From an uncultured Lentisphaerota bacterium (GTDB taxonomy: Bacteria; Verrucomicrobiota; Kiritimatiellia; CAIQIC01), in the NCBI GenBank assembly GCA_903889245.1, contig CAISWQ010000123.1:35662-99661 (forward strand): a DNA stretch of 64,000 nucleotides, given 5' to 3'. Shown in pieces: positions 8,224-16,730 of this stretch. Position numbers and translations under genes: made by a program. The notes beneath the pieces were generated by a model that had not been told where the DNA came from, did no database searches, and was given only the letters and a program-made list of their open reading frames with translations. The number at the start of each line of letters is the position of its first letter. Positions within the stretch are counted from its first letter, which is position 1.

Positions 8224-9222
8224 ATGAATACAACCAAGGTGCGCAGCCGTGGAGGGATGGTCTGGTTCGCGGGCCTGTTCGGTCTGGTCCTCGCCGCGCA
8301 GGCGATCACCACCAACGACGTCGGCTACCTGCGCCTGACGTTCTATAACAACGGCGAGGGCGATGGCAGCGGCAAGACCGGCCAGCAGGATTGGAGCGAG
8401 GTCCAGGTCAACGACATGGTCGCCTCCGCGCAGGCGTGGGCGAACATCCTCGGCAACACCGCCGGCCGCATGGTGGATGTCCACTGCTTCTGGACCAACT
8501 TCTCCGGCTCCATTCTCGGCGGCGCCTCCAGCCCCTACGTGGGCAACTACGTCAACGCGCAGACCTACACCGAATATGTCTGGCGCAACGGCGTGAACTA
8601 CACCCGGCCGGGCGGCTCTTATGCGGACTGCACCATCACCTATGACATGGACGCCGCCGGCTTCGCCTGGAATTTCGGCAGCGACGCGCCGACCGGTTCG
8701 GAGATTGATTTCCGCAGCGTCGTCACCCACGAAATCGGCCACGCCGTCGGCTTCACGAGCACCTACATCAGCAGCACTGACAAGTGGTGGCTCGGCGGCA
8801 TCACCGCGTGGGACAGTTGGCTGCGCGACGACGCCGGCAACGCGCCGCTGGCCAACTCCACCGGCACACCCGGCAACTTCACCCAGGTTGATGATCCGAT
8901 CTGGTTCACCGGCCCGAACGCCTTCGCGGCCAACGGCGGCGCCAACGTGCCGGTCTATGCGCCCACGACCTACGCCGCCGGCTCATCGCTCACGCACCTG
9001 AACGAGAGCAGCTATCCCAGCACCTTGATGACGCCGGGTGTCGGGCTGGGCGAAATGGTCCGCACCATCAGCGCCGTGGAGGAGGGGGTGCTGCTCGACC
9101 TTGGCTGGAATGTCATCCCCGAACCCGCCACGCTTTCGCTTTGTGTGCTGTTGCTCGGCGGCGGACTGGCCGCGCGCCGCATCCGCCGCGCCGTGCGCGC
9201 CCCGCCCCCGCCCCGCGCCTGA
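8224..9222 (+). CDS. Exported zinc metalloprotease with PEP-CTERM sorting signal
   Basis: 332 residues. After a signal peptide ending near AAQA, the zinc-binding motif HEIGHAVGF lies at residues 169-177 (His169, Glu170, His173). The region resembles NF038122-type PEP-CTERM metalloproteases. The C-terminus carries a classic PEP-CTERM signal: VIPEPATLSLC, a hydrophobic helix, then an RRIRR cluster. Such proteins are processed by exosortase and delivered to the cell surface or extracellular matrix, so the genome should encode an exosortase elsewhere. It is the only + strand gene between 365 and 38000 that I support, and a palindrome array starts directly after its stop. Confidence 0.88.
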   Translation: MNTTKVRSRGGMVWFAGLFGLVLAAQAITTNDVGYLRLTFYNNGEGDGSGKTGQQDWSEVQVNDMVASAQAWANILGNTAGRMVDVHCFWTNFSGSILGGASSPYVGNYVNAQTYTEYVWRNGVNYTRPGGSYADCTITYDMDAAGFAWNFGSDAPTGSEIDFRSVVTHEIGHAVGFTSTYISSTDKWWLGGITAWDSWLRDDAGNAPLANSTGTPGNFTQVDDPIWFTGPNAFAANGGANVPVYAPTTYAAGSSLTHLNESSYPSTLMTPGVGLGEMVRTISAVEEGVLLDLGWNVIPEPATLSLCVLLLGGGLAARRIRRAVRAPPPPRA

Positions 9223-9225
9223 TTT

Positions 9226-9306
9226 TTTTCCAAGGCCCGGAAAATCTTCCGTGAAATTTTCCAATGCCTGGAAAAACCGCCGGTTCCCATTTCCAATCCT
9301 TGGAAA
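9226..9306. repeat. Phased palindrome array B, three units
   Basis: Cores centred at 9235, 9266 and 9298 (31 and 32 bp apart). The unit order and spacers match the right-hand end of the longer arrays: an AAGGC-type unit, the spacer TTCCGTGAAATTTTCC, then two CCAAT-type units. The array begins about four bases after the protease stop codon. Confidence 0.88.
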
Positions 9307-9456
9307 CTGTAGCGGCGGCCTATGGCCGCCGACGGCGACCACAGGTCGCCGCTACAGAAGAAGATGCCGGGGCGGACTTGTCCGCCGGCGGCGGAGATCC
9401 GGCCTACAAATGGGCTTGGTCACCAGCTTCTGTAGGCCGAGTCTCTGACTCGGCGG
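9307..9456. repeat. GTAGCGG / GTAGGCC type dispersed palindromes
   Basis: CTGTAGCGG (9307-9315) and CCGCTACAG (9349-9357) are arms of an inverted repeat enclosing a second hairpin (GGCGGCC TAT GGCCGCC). Then GGCCTACA and TGTAGGCC form another inverted pair around 9403-9438, followed by CCGAGT-CTCTG-ACTCGG at 9437-9452. This is a cluster of small palindromes of the kind scattered through other gaps in this window. No gene is seen here. Confidence 0.65.
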
Positions 9457-9474
9457 TTGGCAACTTTAGCCGCG

Positions 9475-10692
9475 TCACGGCGCGGGGAGCGGCTCGAGGC
9501 GGCCGAACATGATGCGCTCCTTGCGCGAGGCGTCGCGGTCGCCCTGCGTCACGGTCAGGTAGATGATCTCGTTGTGCTTGCGGAAGGTCGGATACTGGAA
9601 AGATTTTTCCGTCTCGAAGCGATACTTGCGCTCCCACGTCTGGCCGTCGCGCGAAACATCGAGGTTGAACACCGAGCGGTTGACACCGCCGATGCGCGTG
9701 CGCTCCTGCCAGCCGAGGTAATAGACGCCGCCGAAGCGGTCGAACGTGGGCTTGGAGTTCGCGCCGTTGGCGACGCAAGGCAACTCGCGGCCCACGGTCC
9801 ACGTCTGGCCGTCGGCGCTGGAGGTGAAGTGGTAGTTGCCCTTGTCGTTGCGGCAGATCGCCAGCCACGTGCCGTCGGGCAGGCGGTTCACGGCGGACTC
9901 GGAAAGCTGCGCGGTCTGCGGCTCGTTGTAGTGGCCGAGCACCTCGAAGGTGGCAAGGTCGTCGTGGACCAGCGCCAGCGCGTTCTGGCCGGCGGGGAAG
10001 TTGTTGAGCGCCACGTAGAGCCGGCCATCGAAGCGCTTGAACGAATCGAACAGATAGAGGCCGTGATCCTTCGGCGGCCGCTTGAAGCCGTGGGCCGCGG
10101 CGTCGGCGTGGAAATACTGCGGCTGCATATCGAAAGTGCCGGCGGCGGTTTTCAGGCGTGCCTTGTGCACCTGCTTCTCGAACGTGACGGTGGCGAGGTC
10201 GAAGTCGAGGAACCACGTCTGCGCCTGGCCTTTGCCCGGATGCTCCACCGCGAAGTAGCAGCGCAGCGTGGTGGCGTCCTTCTGGAGGATACGCGGCACA
10301 AAGCATGCGCCCCGCGGGAGCGTGATATTCCCGAACGCCTGCTCGCCACGCGCGAACGGGATGATCTGCTCCACCGCCAGCGTCTGGAGATTCACGATGG
10401 ACAGTGCGCAATAAATTTCTGGCCAGCCCGCGCTCTCGCCGGCGCGCCTGCCGTTGACTTCGGCCACGACATAGGCGCGGCCGTTCGCGAGCGCCAGCTC
10501 CGCATCGTGTGCGCCCTTGACCTGCGGCGCGGTGATGCACACGAGGCCCGCCAACACCTTGTCGGCCGCCTGCTTCGCGTCCCAGCCCGCCGGCAGCAGC
10601 CCGGCGTCCGCGGGCCCGCCGGTAAGAAAAGCGGACACGACGAGAAACAAGATGAACCTCGGAATATTTTGTATGGCGGCGGCTGGTTGCAT
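9475..10692 (-). CDS. Secreted BNR/sialidase-like beta-propeller protein
   Basis: 405 residues with a signal peptide (IPRFILFLVVSAFLTGGPADA). Several repeats of the Asp-box kind can be seen (for example TSSADGQTWTVG and DVSRDGQTWERK), which mark sialidase-like six-bladed propellers. The Arg triad of true sialidases cannot be confirmed by eye, so it may be a glycan-binding or hydrolytic propeller of another type. It is the last gene of the peptide/amino-acid operon, seven bases after the cyclodeaminase-like gene, with GAGGGG upstream of the ATG. Its link to amino-acid use is unclear; it could supply glycoprotein-derived substrate. Confidence 0.7.
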   Translation of the reverse strand: MQPAAAIQNIPRFILFLVVSAFLTGGPADAGLLPAGWDAKQAADKVLAGLVCITAPQVKGAHDAELALANGRAYVVAEVNGRRAGESAGWPEIYCALSIVNLQTLAVEQIIPFARGEQAFGNITLPRGACFVPRILQKDATTLRCYFAVEHPGKGQAQTWFLDFDLATVTFEKQVHKARLKTAAGTFDMQPQYFHADAAAHGFKRPPKDHGLYLFDSFKRFDGRLYVALNNFPAGQNALALVHDDLATFEVLGHYNEPQTAQLSESAVNRLPDGTWLAICRNDKGNYHFTSSADGQTWTVGRELPCVANGANSKPTFDRFGGVYYLGWQERTRIGGVNRSVFNLDVSRDGQTWERKYRFETEKSFQYPTFRKHNEIIYLTVTQGDRDASRKERIMFGRLEPLPAP

Positions 10693-10699
10693 ATGCCCC

Positions 10700-11695
10700 T
10701 CACCTGTTCAGCGCTGTGCCCAGTCCCAGTTCCCGGGCGTTGGCCAGCGCGCGGGCGGCGGCGCACAAGTCCTGGATGGCCACGCCGACGGATTTAAAGA
10801 AGGTGATTTCGTCCGCCGCGGTCCGGCCCGGTTTCTGGCCCAGGACCAGTTGGCCGAGTTCGGTCCTGAAATGCGCCTCATCAATCAAACTGGCGCGTAA
10901 CGGCAGCAGCAGGTCGCCCGCTTCCTCCATGGCCGAGGCGAGATGGTCCACCACCACGCGGGCGCGGCAGACCGTCGCCGCCGGCACCTCGGCCCGGTCG
11001 GGATGAAAGACGCCGATGGCGTTGAGGTGCGTACCGGGCCGGACGTCGCGGTCGTCGAAGACCGGCGCGGCGGCGGTCGTCGCCGCGCAGATGATATCGG
11101 CCTCCGCCAACGCGGCAGCGGGCGACGTGGCGACCACGATGGGCAAGCCGAGCTGCTGCTGCATCTCGGCGGCGAAGCGCGCGGCGGATTCCGGAAGGCT
11201 ATCGAACACCCAGGCCCGTTCGATCCGCCGGACACAGGCGACCGCTTCCAACTGCGTTCGCGCCTGCACACCCGACCCGACAATCGCCACGGTGGTCGCG
11301 TCCGGTCGCGCGAGCAGGTCGGTGGCCAGCCCCGAGGCCGCGCCGGTGCGGAGGGCGGTCAGGCTGGCACCATCCATGACGGCCAGCGGCTCGCCGGTGG
11401 TGCCATCGGCGAGCATCACGGTGGATTGAATCACGGGCAAGCCCTGCTGCGGATTGCGGCCGAACAGGGTGATGAACTTCAGCGCGAAAAGTTTCTGCGC
11501 GGCCGAGTGGCACGGCATGACGAGCGCCACGCCCTGCTCGCCGGGCGCATCCAGACGCAACCGTGGCGGCAGCGTCACCTCGCCGCGCGCGAGTTGCGCG
11601 AACGCGTCGCGCATGGCGGCGATGGCCTCGCGCATCGGCAACGCGCGGCGGACATCGGCGGCCGCCAGATGGAGCATGGTGGTGGGCGTTTTCAT
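10700..11695 (-). CDS. Ornithine cyclodeaminase / mu-crystallin family dehydrogenase
   Basis: 331 residues. The family hallmarks are present: an N-terminal substrate part containing LKFITLFGRNPQQGLPVIQS and GASLTALRTGAASGLAT, and a Rossmann NAD(P) site VAIVGSGVQARTQLEA. Members catalyse ornithine-to-proline cyclodeamination, alanine dehydrogenase or ketimine reduction; the exact substrate cannot be read from the sequence. The start at 11695 is chosen because its ATG overlaps the TGA of the serine dehydratase gene (ATGA), which points to coupled translation. Cytoplasmic; no signal peptide. Confidence 0.85.
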   Translation of the reverse strand: MKTPTTMLHLAAADVRRALPMREAIAAMRDAFAQLARGEVTLPPRLRLDAPGEQGVALVMPCHSAAQKLFALKFITLFGRNPQQGLPVIQSTVMLADGTTGEPLAVMDGASLTALRTGAASGLATDLLARPDATTVAIVGSGVQARTQLEAVACVRRIERAWVFDSLPESAARFAAEMQQQLGLPIVVATSPAAALAEADIICAATTAAAPVFDDRDVRPGTHLNAIGVFHPDRAEVPAATVCRARVVVDHLASAMEEAGDLLLPLRASLIDEAHFRTELGQLVLGQKPGRTAADEITFFKSVGVAIQDLCAAARALANARELGLGTALNR

Positions 11696-13248
11696 AAACA
11701 GGCGGCACAACCGGGTTTCAGTTTCCGCGCGGCCGGCGTGACGGCGAGCCCGCCCTGCGAGGTGCAGCGCAGTTCCGGCGGCAGCGCGCGGCCGACGGCA
11801 TAGACCGCGTCAATGGTCTCATCGAGCGGGATGAGGTTCGGGTAGCCGCCGAGCACGAGATCGGCGTTGAGGAAGGCGTTCGCGGCGGCAGCGGCGTTGC
11901 GCGTATGGCAGGGAATTTCCACCGTGCCATGCAGCAGGTCGCAGATGGAGCCCATCGTGTTCTGGAACGAGATCGCCGCGGCGTCGCAGGCCTGCTGCGC
12001 GGTGCCGCCGAGCGCCTCCACGACGGCCGCGGCGGCCATCGCGCCGGCCGCGCCGATTTCCACCTGGCAGCCCGCGACCTCGGCGGCAAAGGTGGCGCGC
12101 TGCGCCACGATCACGCCGATGGCGCCGGCGGCGAGCAGGGCGCGGCCGAGGTCGTCGCGCGTCAACTTCCGCTCCTCCGCCAGCGTCACCAGCGCGCCGG
12201 GGAGCACGCCGGCCGAGCCGCCGGTGGGCGCGGCGCAGACGACGCCCATCGCGCCATCCACGTGCATCACGGCCAGCGCGCGGGCCGCAGCGCGCGTGTG
12301 CAGGCTGCGCGTGGTCAGCCGGCCGGCGCCTTCTGCGTTGAAAATTTTTCCGGCGCAGGCGGGGAGCAGTTGCAAACCCCGGAAGTCGGTCGCCAGACCG
12401 CGCTCGACGGCGCGGACCATGATGTCGTAGCGGCGCAACATCTCCGCCAGCACAGCGACCTCGCTGATGCCCAGCAACTGCGCCTCGTAGGCCAGCGCCA
12501 CGCGGCCCAGGGAAAGCCCGCGTTGTCCGGCAACCGTCACCATCTCCGCGGCGCTCGCAAAAAGCGGCTGCCCGGTCTGCACGAAATAGACCGGCGCGGA
12601 TTCCCAGACCGCGGCGGCCAGCGCCTGGAATTTTTCTCGGGCTGCGGCCGATAGCTTCGTCCTGCGGCGCGCGCACATCTGCACATCCGCACCGCGCGCG
12701 GCACTGGCGGCACACTCCAGCAGGGCGCCATCCTCGGCGAGCAAGGCCTTGGCCGCAGCGGCAACTTTCGCCGGCAAGCTGACCAGCACCTCGAACGCCG
12801 CGCCGTTGAACAACACCGGGTGGTCTGCGACGCGGACAATCTCCACCTCGCCGCCGCCGATGGAGCGCGCCACGAGTGTGAGGCTGGTGCCGGCCGCCGC
12901 GGTGAGTTCCAACTCCACCGTATTCGGATGCCCGGCCCCGGCGAGCGGCCGGACCTCAAAACGCAGGTCCACACCCGCCGCCGCCGCATCCGGTAGCGCG
13001 GTGAAAAATGACTCGTCGGTCAACGGCTTGCCCAGCAGGCCCATCGCGAAGCCACGGTCCGCGCCCTGGGCCGCGTAGGTGGCGGCGTAGGAGCCGGCCG
13101 GGTCGAACGCGAGCACGGCCCACCGTGGCGCGCCGCCGAGGAGCGCGCGCGCCATGCTGCCGATATGGAACGCGCCGGCGGTGTGCGAACTCGAAGGTCC
13201 GCGCATCACCGGGCCAAGCACGTGATTCAGAATGCTGATGGTTTTCAT
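11692..13248 (-). CDS. sdaA: L-serine ammonia-lyase, iron-sulfur type (alpha and beta parts fused)
   Basis: 518 residues, the usual size for the single-chain enzyme. The beta part opens with GPSSSHTAG (Ser19-Gly25), and the alpha part holds CAAPTGGSAG, EVAGCQVEIGAAG, GSICDLLHG and EIPCHTRNAA, which carry the Cys residues expected to bind the [4Fe-4S] cluster. It deaminates L-serine to pyruvate and ammonia and is oxygen-sensitive, which suits a low-oxygen lifestyle. The frame runs on upstream to 13686, but the ATG at 13248 overlaps the TGA of the peptidase gene (ATGA) and starts a conserved N-terminus, so it is preferred. Confidence 0.93.
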   Translation of the reverse strand: MKTISILNHVLGPVMRGPSSSHTAGAFHIGSMARALLGGAPRWAVLAFDPAGSYAATYAAQGADRGFAMGLLGKPLTDESFFTALPDAAAAGVDLRFEVRPLAGAGHPNTVELELTAAAGTSLTLVARSIGGGEVEIVRVADHPVLFNGAAFEVLVSLPAKVAAAAKALLAEDGALLECAASAARGADVQMCARRRTKLSAAAREKFQALAAAVWESAPVYFVQTGQPLFASAAEMVTVAGQRGLSLGRVALAYEAQLLGISEVAVLAEMLRRYDIMVRAVERGLATDFRGLQLLPACAGKIFNAEGAGRLTTRSLHTRAAARALAVMHVDGAMGVVCAAPTGGSAGVLPGALVTLAEERKLTRDDLGRALLAAGAIGVIVAQRATFAAEVAGCQVEIGAAGAMAAAAVVEALGGTAQQACDAAAISFQNTMGSICDLLHGTVEIPCHTRNAAAAANAFLNADLVLGGYPNLIPLDETIDAVYAVGRALPPELRCTSQGGLAVTPAARKLKPGCAACL

Positions 13249-14993
13249 CGTTGCTCCAACCGCGCCCGCACCAGTTCGGGTAGGAACTTGACCGGCACCG
13301 CGCCCTCTTCCAGCACCGCCTGATGATAACGCCCCAGATCGAACTGCGCGCCCTGCTCCCGCTGGATGTGCTGGCGCAGCCGCGTGAGCGCCATGCGCCC
13401 GACGAAGTAGGTGGAAAGCTGGACGGAGCTTTGCTTGGCGCGGATGATTTTGAGCTGCGCCTCGCCCTCGGTTTGGAACACGTCTTCGGTGAGGAACCGC
13501 TGCGCTGCCTCGTCGGTCAGACCGTCGCAGTGCATCTGGTGGTCGAGGATCGTATTGGCCACCGCGCGCAGATAGAACTTGAGCCCGGTCAGCCGCAGCG
13601 CCGGGTCGCCGCCGCCATAGCCCTCGTCCAGCAGCATCTGCTCGCCATAGACGGCCCAGCCCTCGATATAGACATCGGAACCGCACGTCCGCCGGATGAG
13701 CGAGGGCTGCCGGTTGGCGTAATGGAACTGGACGAAATGGCCGGGATAGGCCTCGTGGATCGTCAGGATCTGCAGCATGCGCCGGTGATATTCCTGCACG
13801 AAACTCCGGATGCGCTCCGGCGACCAGTCATGCGGCGGCGGGCTGATGTTATAGAGGCTCGCCGTCTCCGGGTCCAGCGGCGGCGCGGGCTGCAGGTTGG
13901 CCGTGGAATTTCCGCGCATGAACTCCGGCATCTCCATGACGCGGCAGCGGTCCGGCTCCGGCAGCGCCAGGAGTTTTTTCTCCGCGATGAACCGCTTCAG
14001 CTTGGCGACCGTCGCCTGCGCCTCGCCGACGAGCTGCTGCGGCTCGGCATGATCGCGGGCGATGGCGCCCAGCACACGCTGCACCACCTCGCGCCGGCCC
14101 GCGGCGTCGTCGGGCGGCAGCGTGAGCGCCGGGAAATGGACGCACCACAGTTGGCGCGCGAGCACATACAGGTCGCGGCTGACGCGCTGGAACTCCGCCT
14201 CGGCCTCCCTCAAGGCCTCCTCCGCGGTGATGCCCGCCGCGATCTCCAGCTCGAATTTCTTCGCGAATTTTTCCCGGCCAAGCCGCCACTCGCCGGTGGC
14301 GCGCGGCAACAGGTCCTCCTCCAGGAAGCGCTGGTGCCTGCGCAACGCCTCCACCACCCGTCCCGCCGCGGCCTTCAGCTCCGGCGTCACCGCTGACCGG
14401 CCCACCAGCGCAAACAGTTCCCGCTCATAGAAGCTGATCGCGCCACGGTTCTGCTTGATCGCCGTCTCGACCACGACGCGCGGCGGGTCGCGCAGGTTGG
14501 CGCGCGCCGCCTCCAGCACACGCGGAATCTCCGCCATCCGCGCCGTCGCGTTGGCGATGTTGGTGGCCATGGGCAACGAGGATTGCGTAAAGAGCACGAA
14601 CACGCTGTCGGTGATGTACTCGCCATAGACGCGCGGATCGCGCTCGAACGCGCGGATATTTTCCGTCACCCACAGGCTGCGCTGAAGTTGATGGCGCAGG
14701 ATTTCGAAATCCACCTGCGCCGGCCGCGAGAGTTGCGCGTAGTCCACCGCGCGCGGCAATTCCTCCAGCGTGCGACGCTCATGTTCCAGCCAGCGCGCGC
14801 GGCCGGCGGCGGAGACATCGTCGAGCTGATGATCGAACCGGTGATCACCCAGCCGCGTCGCCGTCAACGGGCACAGGCGAAACTCCGCTTCCAGATGACG
14901 CTGATAAAATTCGGTGAGCTTCAGATCCATGTCGGCGGCGGACGCCGGCAACGTCAATAGCCACGCTGTCGTGATGACCACTTTGAAGTTCAT
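13245..14993 (-). CDS. Secreted DUF885-family metallopeptidase
   Basis: 582 residues with a signal peptide (MNFKVVITTAWLLTLPASA). The conserved HEAYPGHF motif of the DUF885 family, a zinc-peptidase-like element, lies about two thirds along, with Glu-containing YIEGWAVYGEQM after it. Family members are thought to be dipeptidases or oligopeptidases. The open frame continues for another 1.4 kb upstream, but that part is a shadow of the transporter gene; GGAG precedes the ATG at 14993. It lies 17 bases after the peptide transporter gene and overlaps the serine dehydratase gene, suggesting peptide breakdown feeding serine use. Confidence 0.85.
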   Translation of the reverse strand: MNFKVVITTAWLLTLPASAADMDLKLTEFYQRHLEAEFRLCPLTATRLGDHRFDHQLDDVSAAGRARWLEHERRTLEELPRAVDYAQLSRPAQVDFEILRHQLQRSLWVTENIRAFERDPRVYGEYITDSVFVLFTQSSLPMATNIANATARMAEIPRVLEAARANLRDPPRVVVETAIKQNRGAISFYERELFALVGRSAVTPELKAAAGRVVEALRRHQRFLEEDLLPRATGEWRLGREKFAKKFELEIAAGITAEEALREAEAEFQRVSRDLYVLARQLWCVHFPALTLPPDDAAGRREVVQRVLGAIARDHAEPQQLVGEAQATVAKLKRFIAEKKLLALPEPDRCRVMEMPEFMRGNSTANLQPAPPLDPETASLYNISPPPHDWSPERIRSFVQEYHRRMLQILTIHEAYPGHFVQFHYANRQPSLIRRTCGSDVYIEGWAVYGEQMLLDEGYGGGDPALRLTGLKFYLRAVANTILDHQMHCDGLTDEAAQRFLTEDVFQTEGEAQLKIIRAKQSSVQLSTYFVGRMALTRLRQHIQREQGAQFDLGRYHQAVLEEGAVPVKFLPELVRARLEQR

Positions 14994-15010
14994 CGGGCTC
15001 CAGTCACCAT

Positions 15011-16483
15011 CTATTTGATCCCCGCCATCCACTTGCGCATCAGCCCGGCGAGGGCGAGCAGCACGAGGCCCAGGCCGATGGCGGATAGCGCCACGATGAG
15101 GAACCGGTGCGCCATGTCCGCCGGACCGCTGCCGCACTCGCCGGCGATCAGCCCCGCGACAAGATTGCCCAGCGAAGCTGCGAGGAACCAGATGCCCATC
15201 ATCTGGCCCACGTAACGCGGCGGCGCGAGCTTCGTCACCGAGCTCAAGCCCACCGGGCTCAAGCACAGCTCCGCGACGGTGTGCAGCAGATAGGTCATCA
15301 GCAGCCAGACCGGGACGACCTGCCCGTGCGCGGCGCGTTGCGCCCCCAACATGATGACGAGGAACCCGGCCGCGAGCAGCAACAGGCCGAGCGCGAACTT
15401 CACGCCCAGCGGAATATCGCGACCGCGGCGCGCAAGCGTCACCCACACGCCCGCGACCACCGGCGCGAGCGTGACCACGAAGAGCGGGTTGAGCATCTGG
15501 AACCAGCTCGCCGGCGCCTCCCAGCCGCCGAGCGTGCGCAGCGTGTAGCGCTCGGCGAACAGGTTCAGCGACGAGCCCGCCTGCTCGAACCCGGAGAAGA
15601 ACAACGCCGAGGAGATGAACAGGATCGCGATTACACCGACGCGCCGCTTCTCCTCGCCGGTGAGCGTGCGCGAGAGAAACAGATGCAGGAAGAAAACCAG
15701 CGCGATGCCCAGGATGATCCACTTGGCCGATTGCGCGAGCGCCACCGGATTGAGCCGCACCACGCCCAGCATGAGCAGCGCGGTGGCCGCCACCACAACG
15801 GCGAGCGCCGTCCACGCCAGGCCGCGGTCGCGCGCGCGCACCGCCCCGCCATCCGGCTGCCGCCCGGCATCGCCCAGCCGCCCGCGCATCGCGCTGAACT
15901 GCGCCAGCCCCACCACCATGCCGACGCCCGCCGCCGCGAAGCCGGCGTGCCAGTTGACCTTCTCGCCGAGCCAGCCGCACATCAGCGGCCCGATGAACGC
16001 GCCGACGTTGATGCCCATGTAGAAGATGGTGAAGCCCGCGTCGCGCCGCGCGCCGCCCTCGGGGTAGAGCTTGCCGACAATCGCGCTGATGTTCGGCTTC
16101 AGCAGGCCGGTGCCCAGCGCCACGAACAGGAGGCCGAGGTAGAACGCCTCGATGCGCGGTACCGCGAGCGTGAAGTGGCCGAGCGCGATCATCGCGCCGC
16201 CGAGCCAGACGGTTTTCTGCGCGCCGAGCAACCGGTCGGCGACCCAGCCGCCCGGCAGCGCGGCGAGGTAGACCGCCGCCGTGTAGAGCCCGTAGATCGC
16301 GCCGGCCAGCTTGTCGGAAAAACCCAGCCCGCCCTGCTGCACCGCCGCGGTCATAAAGAGCACGAGCAGCGCGCGCATCCCGTAATAGCTGCACCGCTCC
16401 CACATCTCGGTGAAGAACAGGGTGGAAAGCCCGCGCGGGTGGCGCGGCGCGGCCGGGACCGTGGTGTTGCTCACGGATGACAT
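15011..16483 (-). CDS. POT/PTR-family proton-dependent oligopeptide transporter
   Basis: 490 residues and about a dozen hydrophobic helices. The PTR signature EMWERCSYYGMRALL near the N-terminus fits ExxERFxYYG, and the second signature-like stretch GTGLLKPNISAIVGKLY follows, both diagnostic of di/tripeptide-proton symporters (DtpT/DtpA type). First gene of a five-gene minus-strand operon with a peptidase, L-serine dehydratase, cyclodeaminase-like enzyme and propeller protein. The frame extends 27 codons upstream, but MSSVSNTTVPA at 16483 is the natural start because it precedes the conserved first helix directly. Confidence 0.92.
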   Translation of the reverse strand: MSSVSNTTVPAAPRHPRGLSTLFFTEMWERCSYYGMRALLVLFMTAAVQQGGLGFSDKLAGAIYGLYTAAVYLAALPGGWVADRLLGAQKTVWLGGAMIALGHFTLAVPRIEAFYLGLLFVALGTGLLKPNISAIVGKLYPEGGARRDAGFTIFYMGINVGAFIGPLMCGWLGEKVNWHAGFAAAGVGMVVGLAQFSAMRGRLGDAGRQPDGGAVRARDRGLAWTALAVVVAATALLMLGVVRLNPVALAQSAKWIILGIALVFFLHLFLSRTLTGEEKRRVGVIAILFISSALFFSGFEQAGSSLNLFAERYTLRTLGGWEAPASWFQMLNPLFVVTLAPVVAGVWVTLARRGRDIPLGVKFALGLLLLAAGFLVIMLGAQRAAHGQVVPVWLLMTYLLHTVAELCLSPVGLSSVTKLAPPRYVGQMMGIWFLAASLGNLVAGLIAGECGSGPADMAHRFLIVALSAIGLGLVLLALAGLMRKWMAGIK

Positions 16484-16576
16484 GGCGCGGAGTCTAGGCG
16501 AAGAGCACCCGTCTTGTCTTGCCAGAAAATCGCAGCGCCGAGACGCCTGAAGACCGCGCTTCATTTTCCCGCTTCC

Positions 16577-16704
16577 CCGGGGAGCGTACGCGCCCTCGCG
16601 TGCGGCGTGAGGCGCCTCGCCTCACGCAATCAGCACAAAACAGCACCCCTTCGCAGACCGCGAGGGCGCGGTCTGCCGCACGCGAGGGCGCGTGCGCTCC
16701 CCGG
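16577..16704. repeat. Nested GC-rich inverted repeats upstream of the peptide operon
   Basis: A 30-bp arm at 16577-16606 pairs with 16675-16704 with a single mismatch. Inside it lie two smaller hairpins: GTGAGGCG/CGCCTCAC at 16607-16625 and GCAGACCGC/GCGGTCTGC at 16653-16676. The motif GCGAGGGCGCG recurs in the arms. The block can fold as a cruciform or a multi-arm RNA. It lies between the starts of the operon at 15011-16483 and the stop of the hydrolase gene at 16731. No gene is seen in it. Confidence 0.8.
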
Positions 16705-16730
16705 ATTTCAAGCTAACTTCGGCAGCGGGT

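Noticed and set aside
13245..16403. A 1052-codon frame that could be a fusion of a membrane part and the DUF885 peptidase
   Set aside because: The upstream third is an out-of-frame reading of the peptide transporter gene. The peptidase has its own signal peptide and Shine-Dalgarno sequence at 14993.
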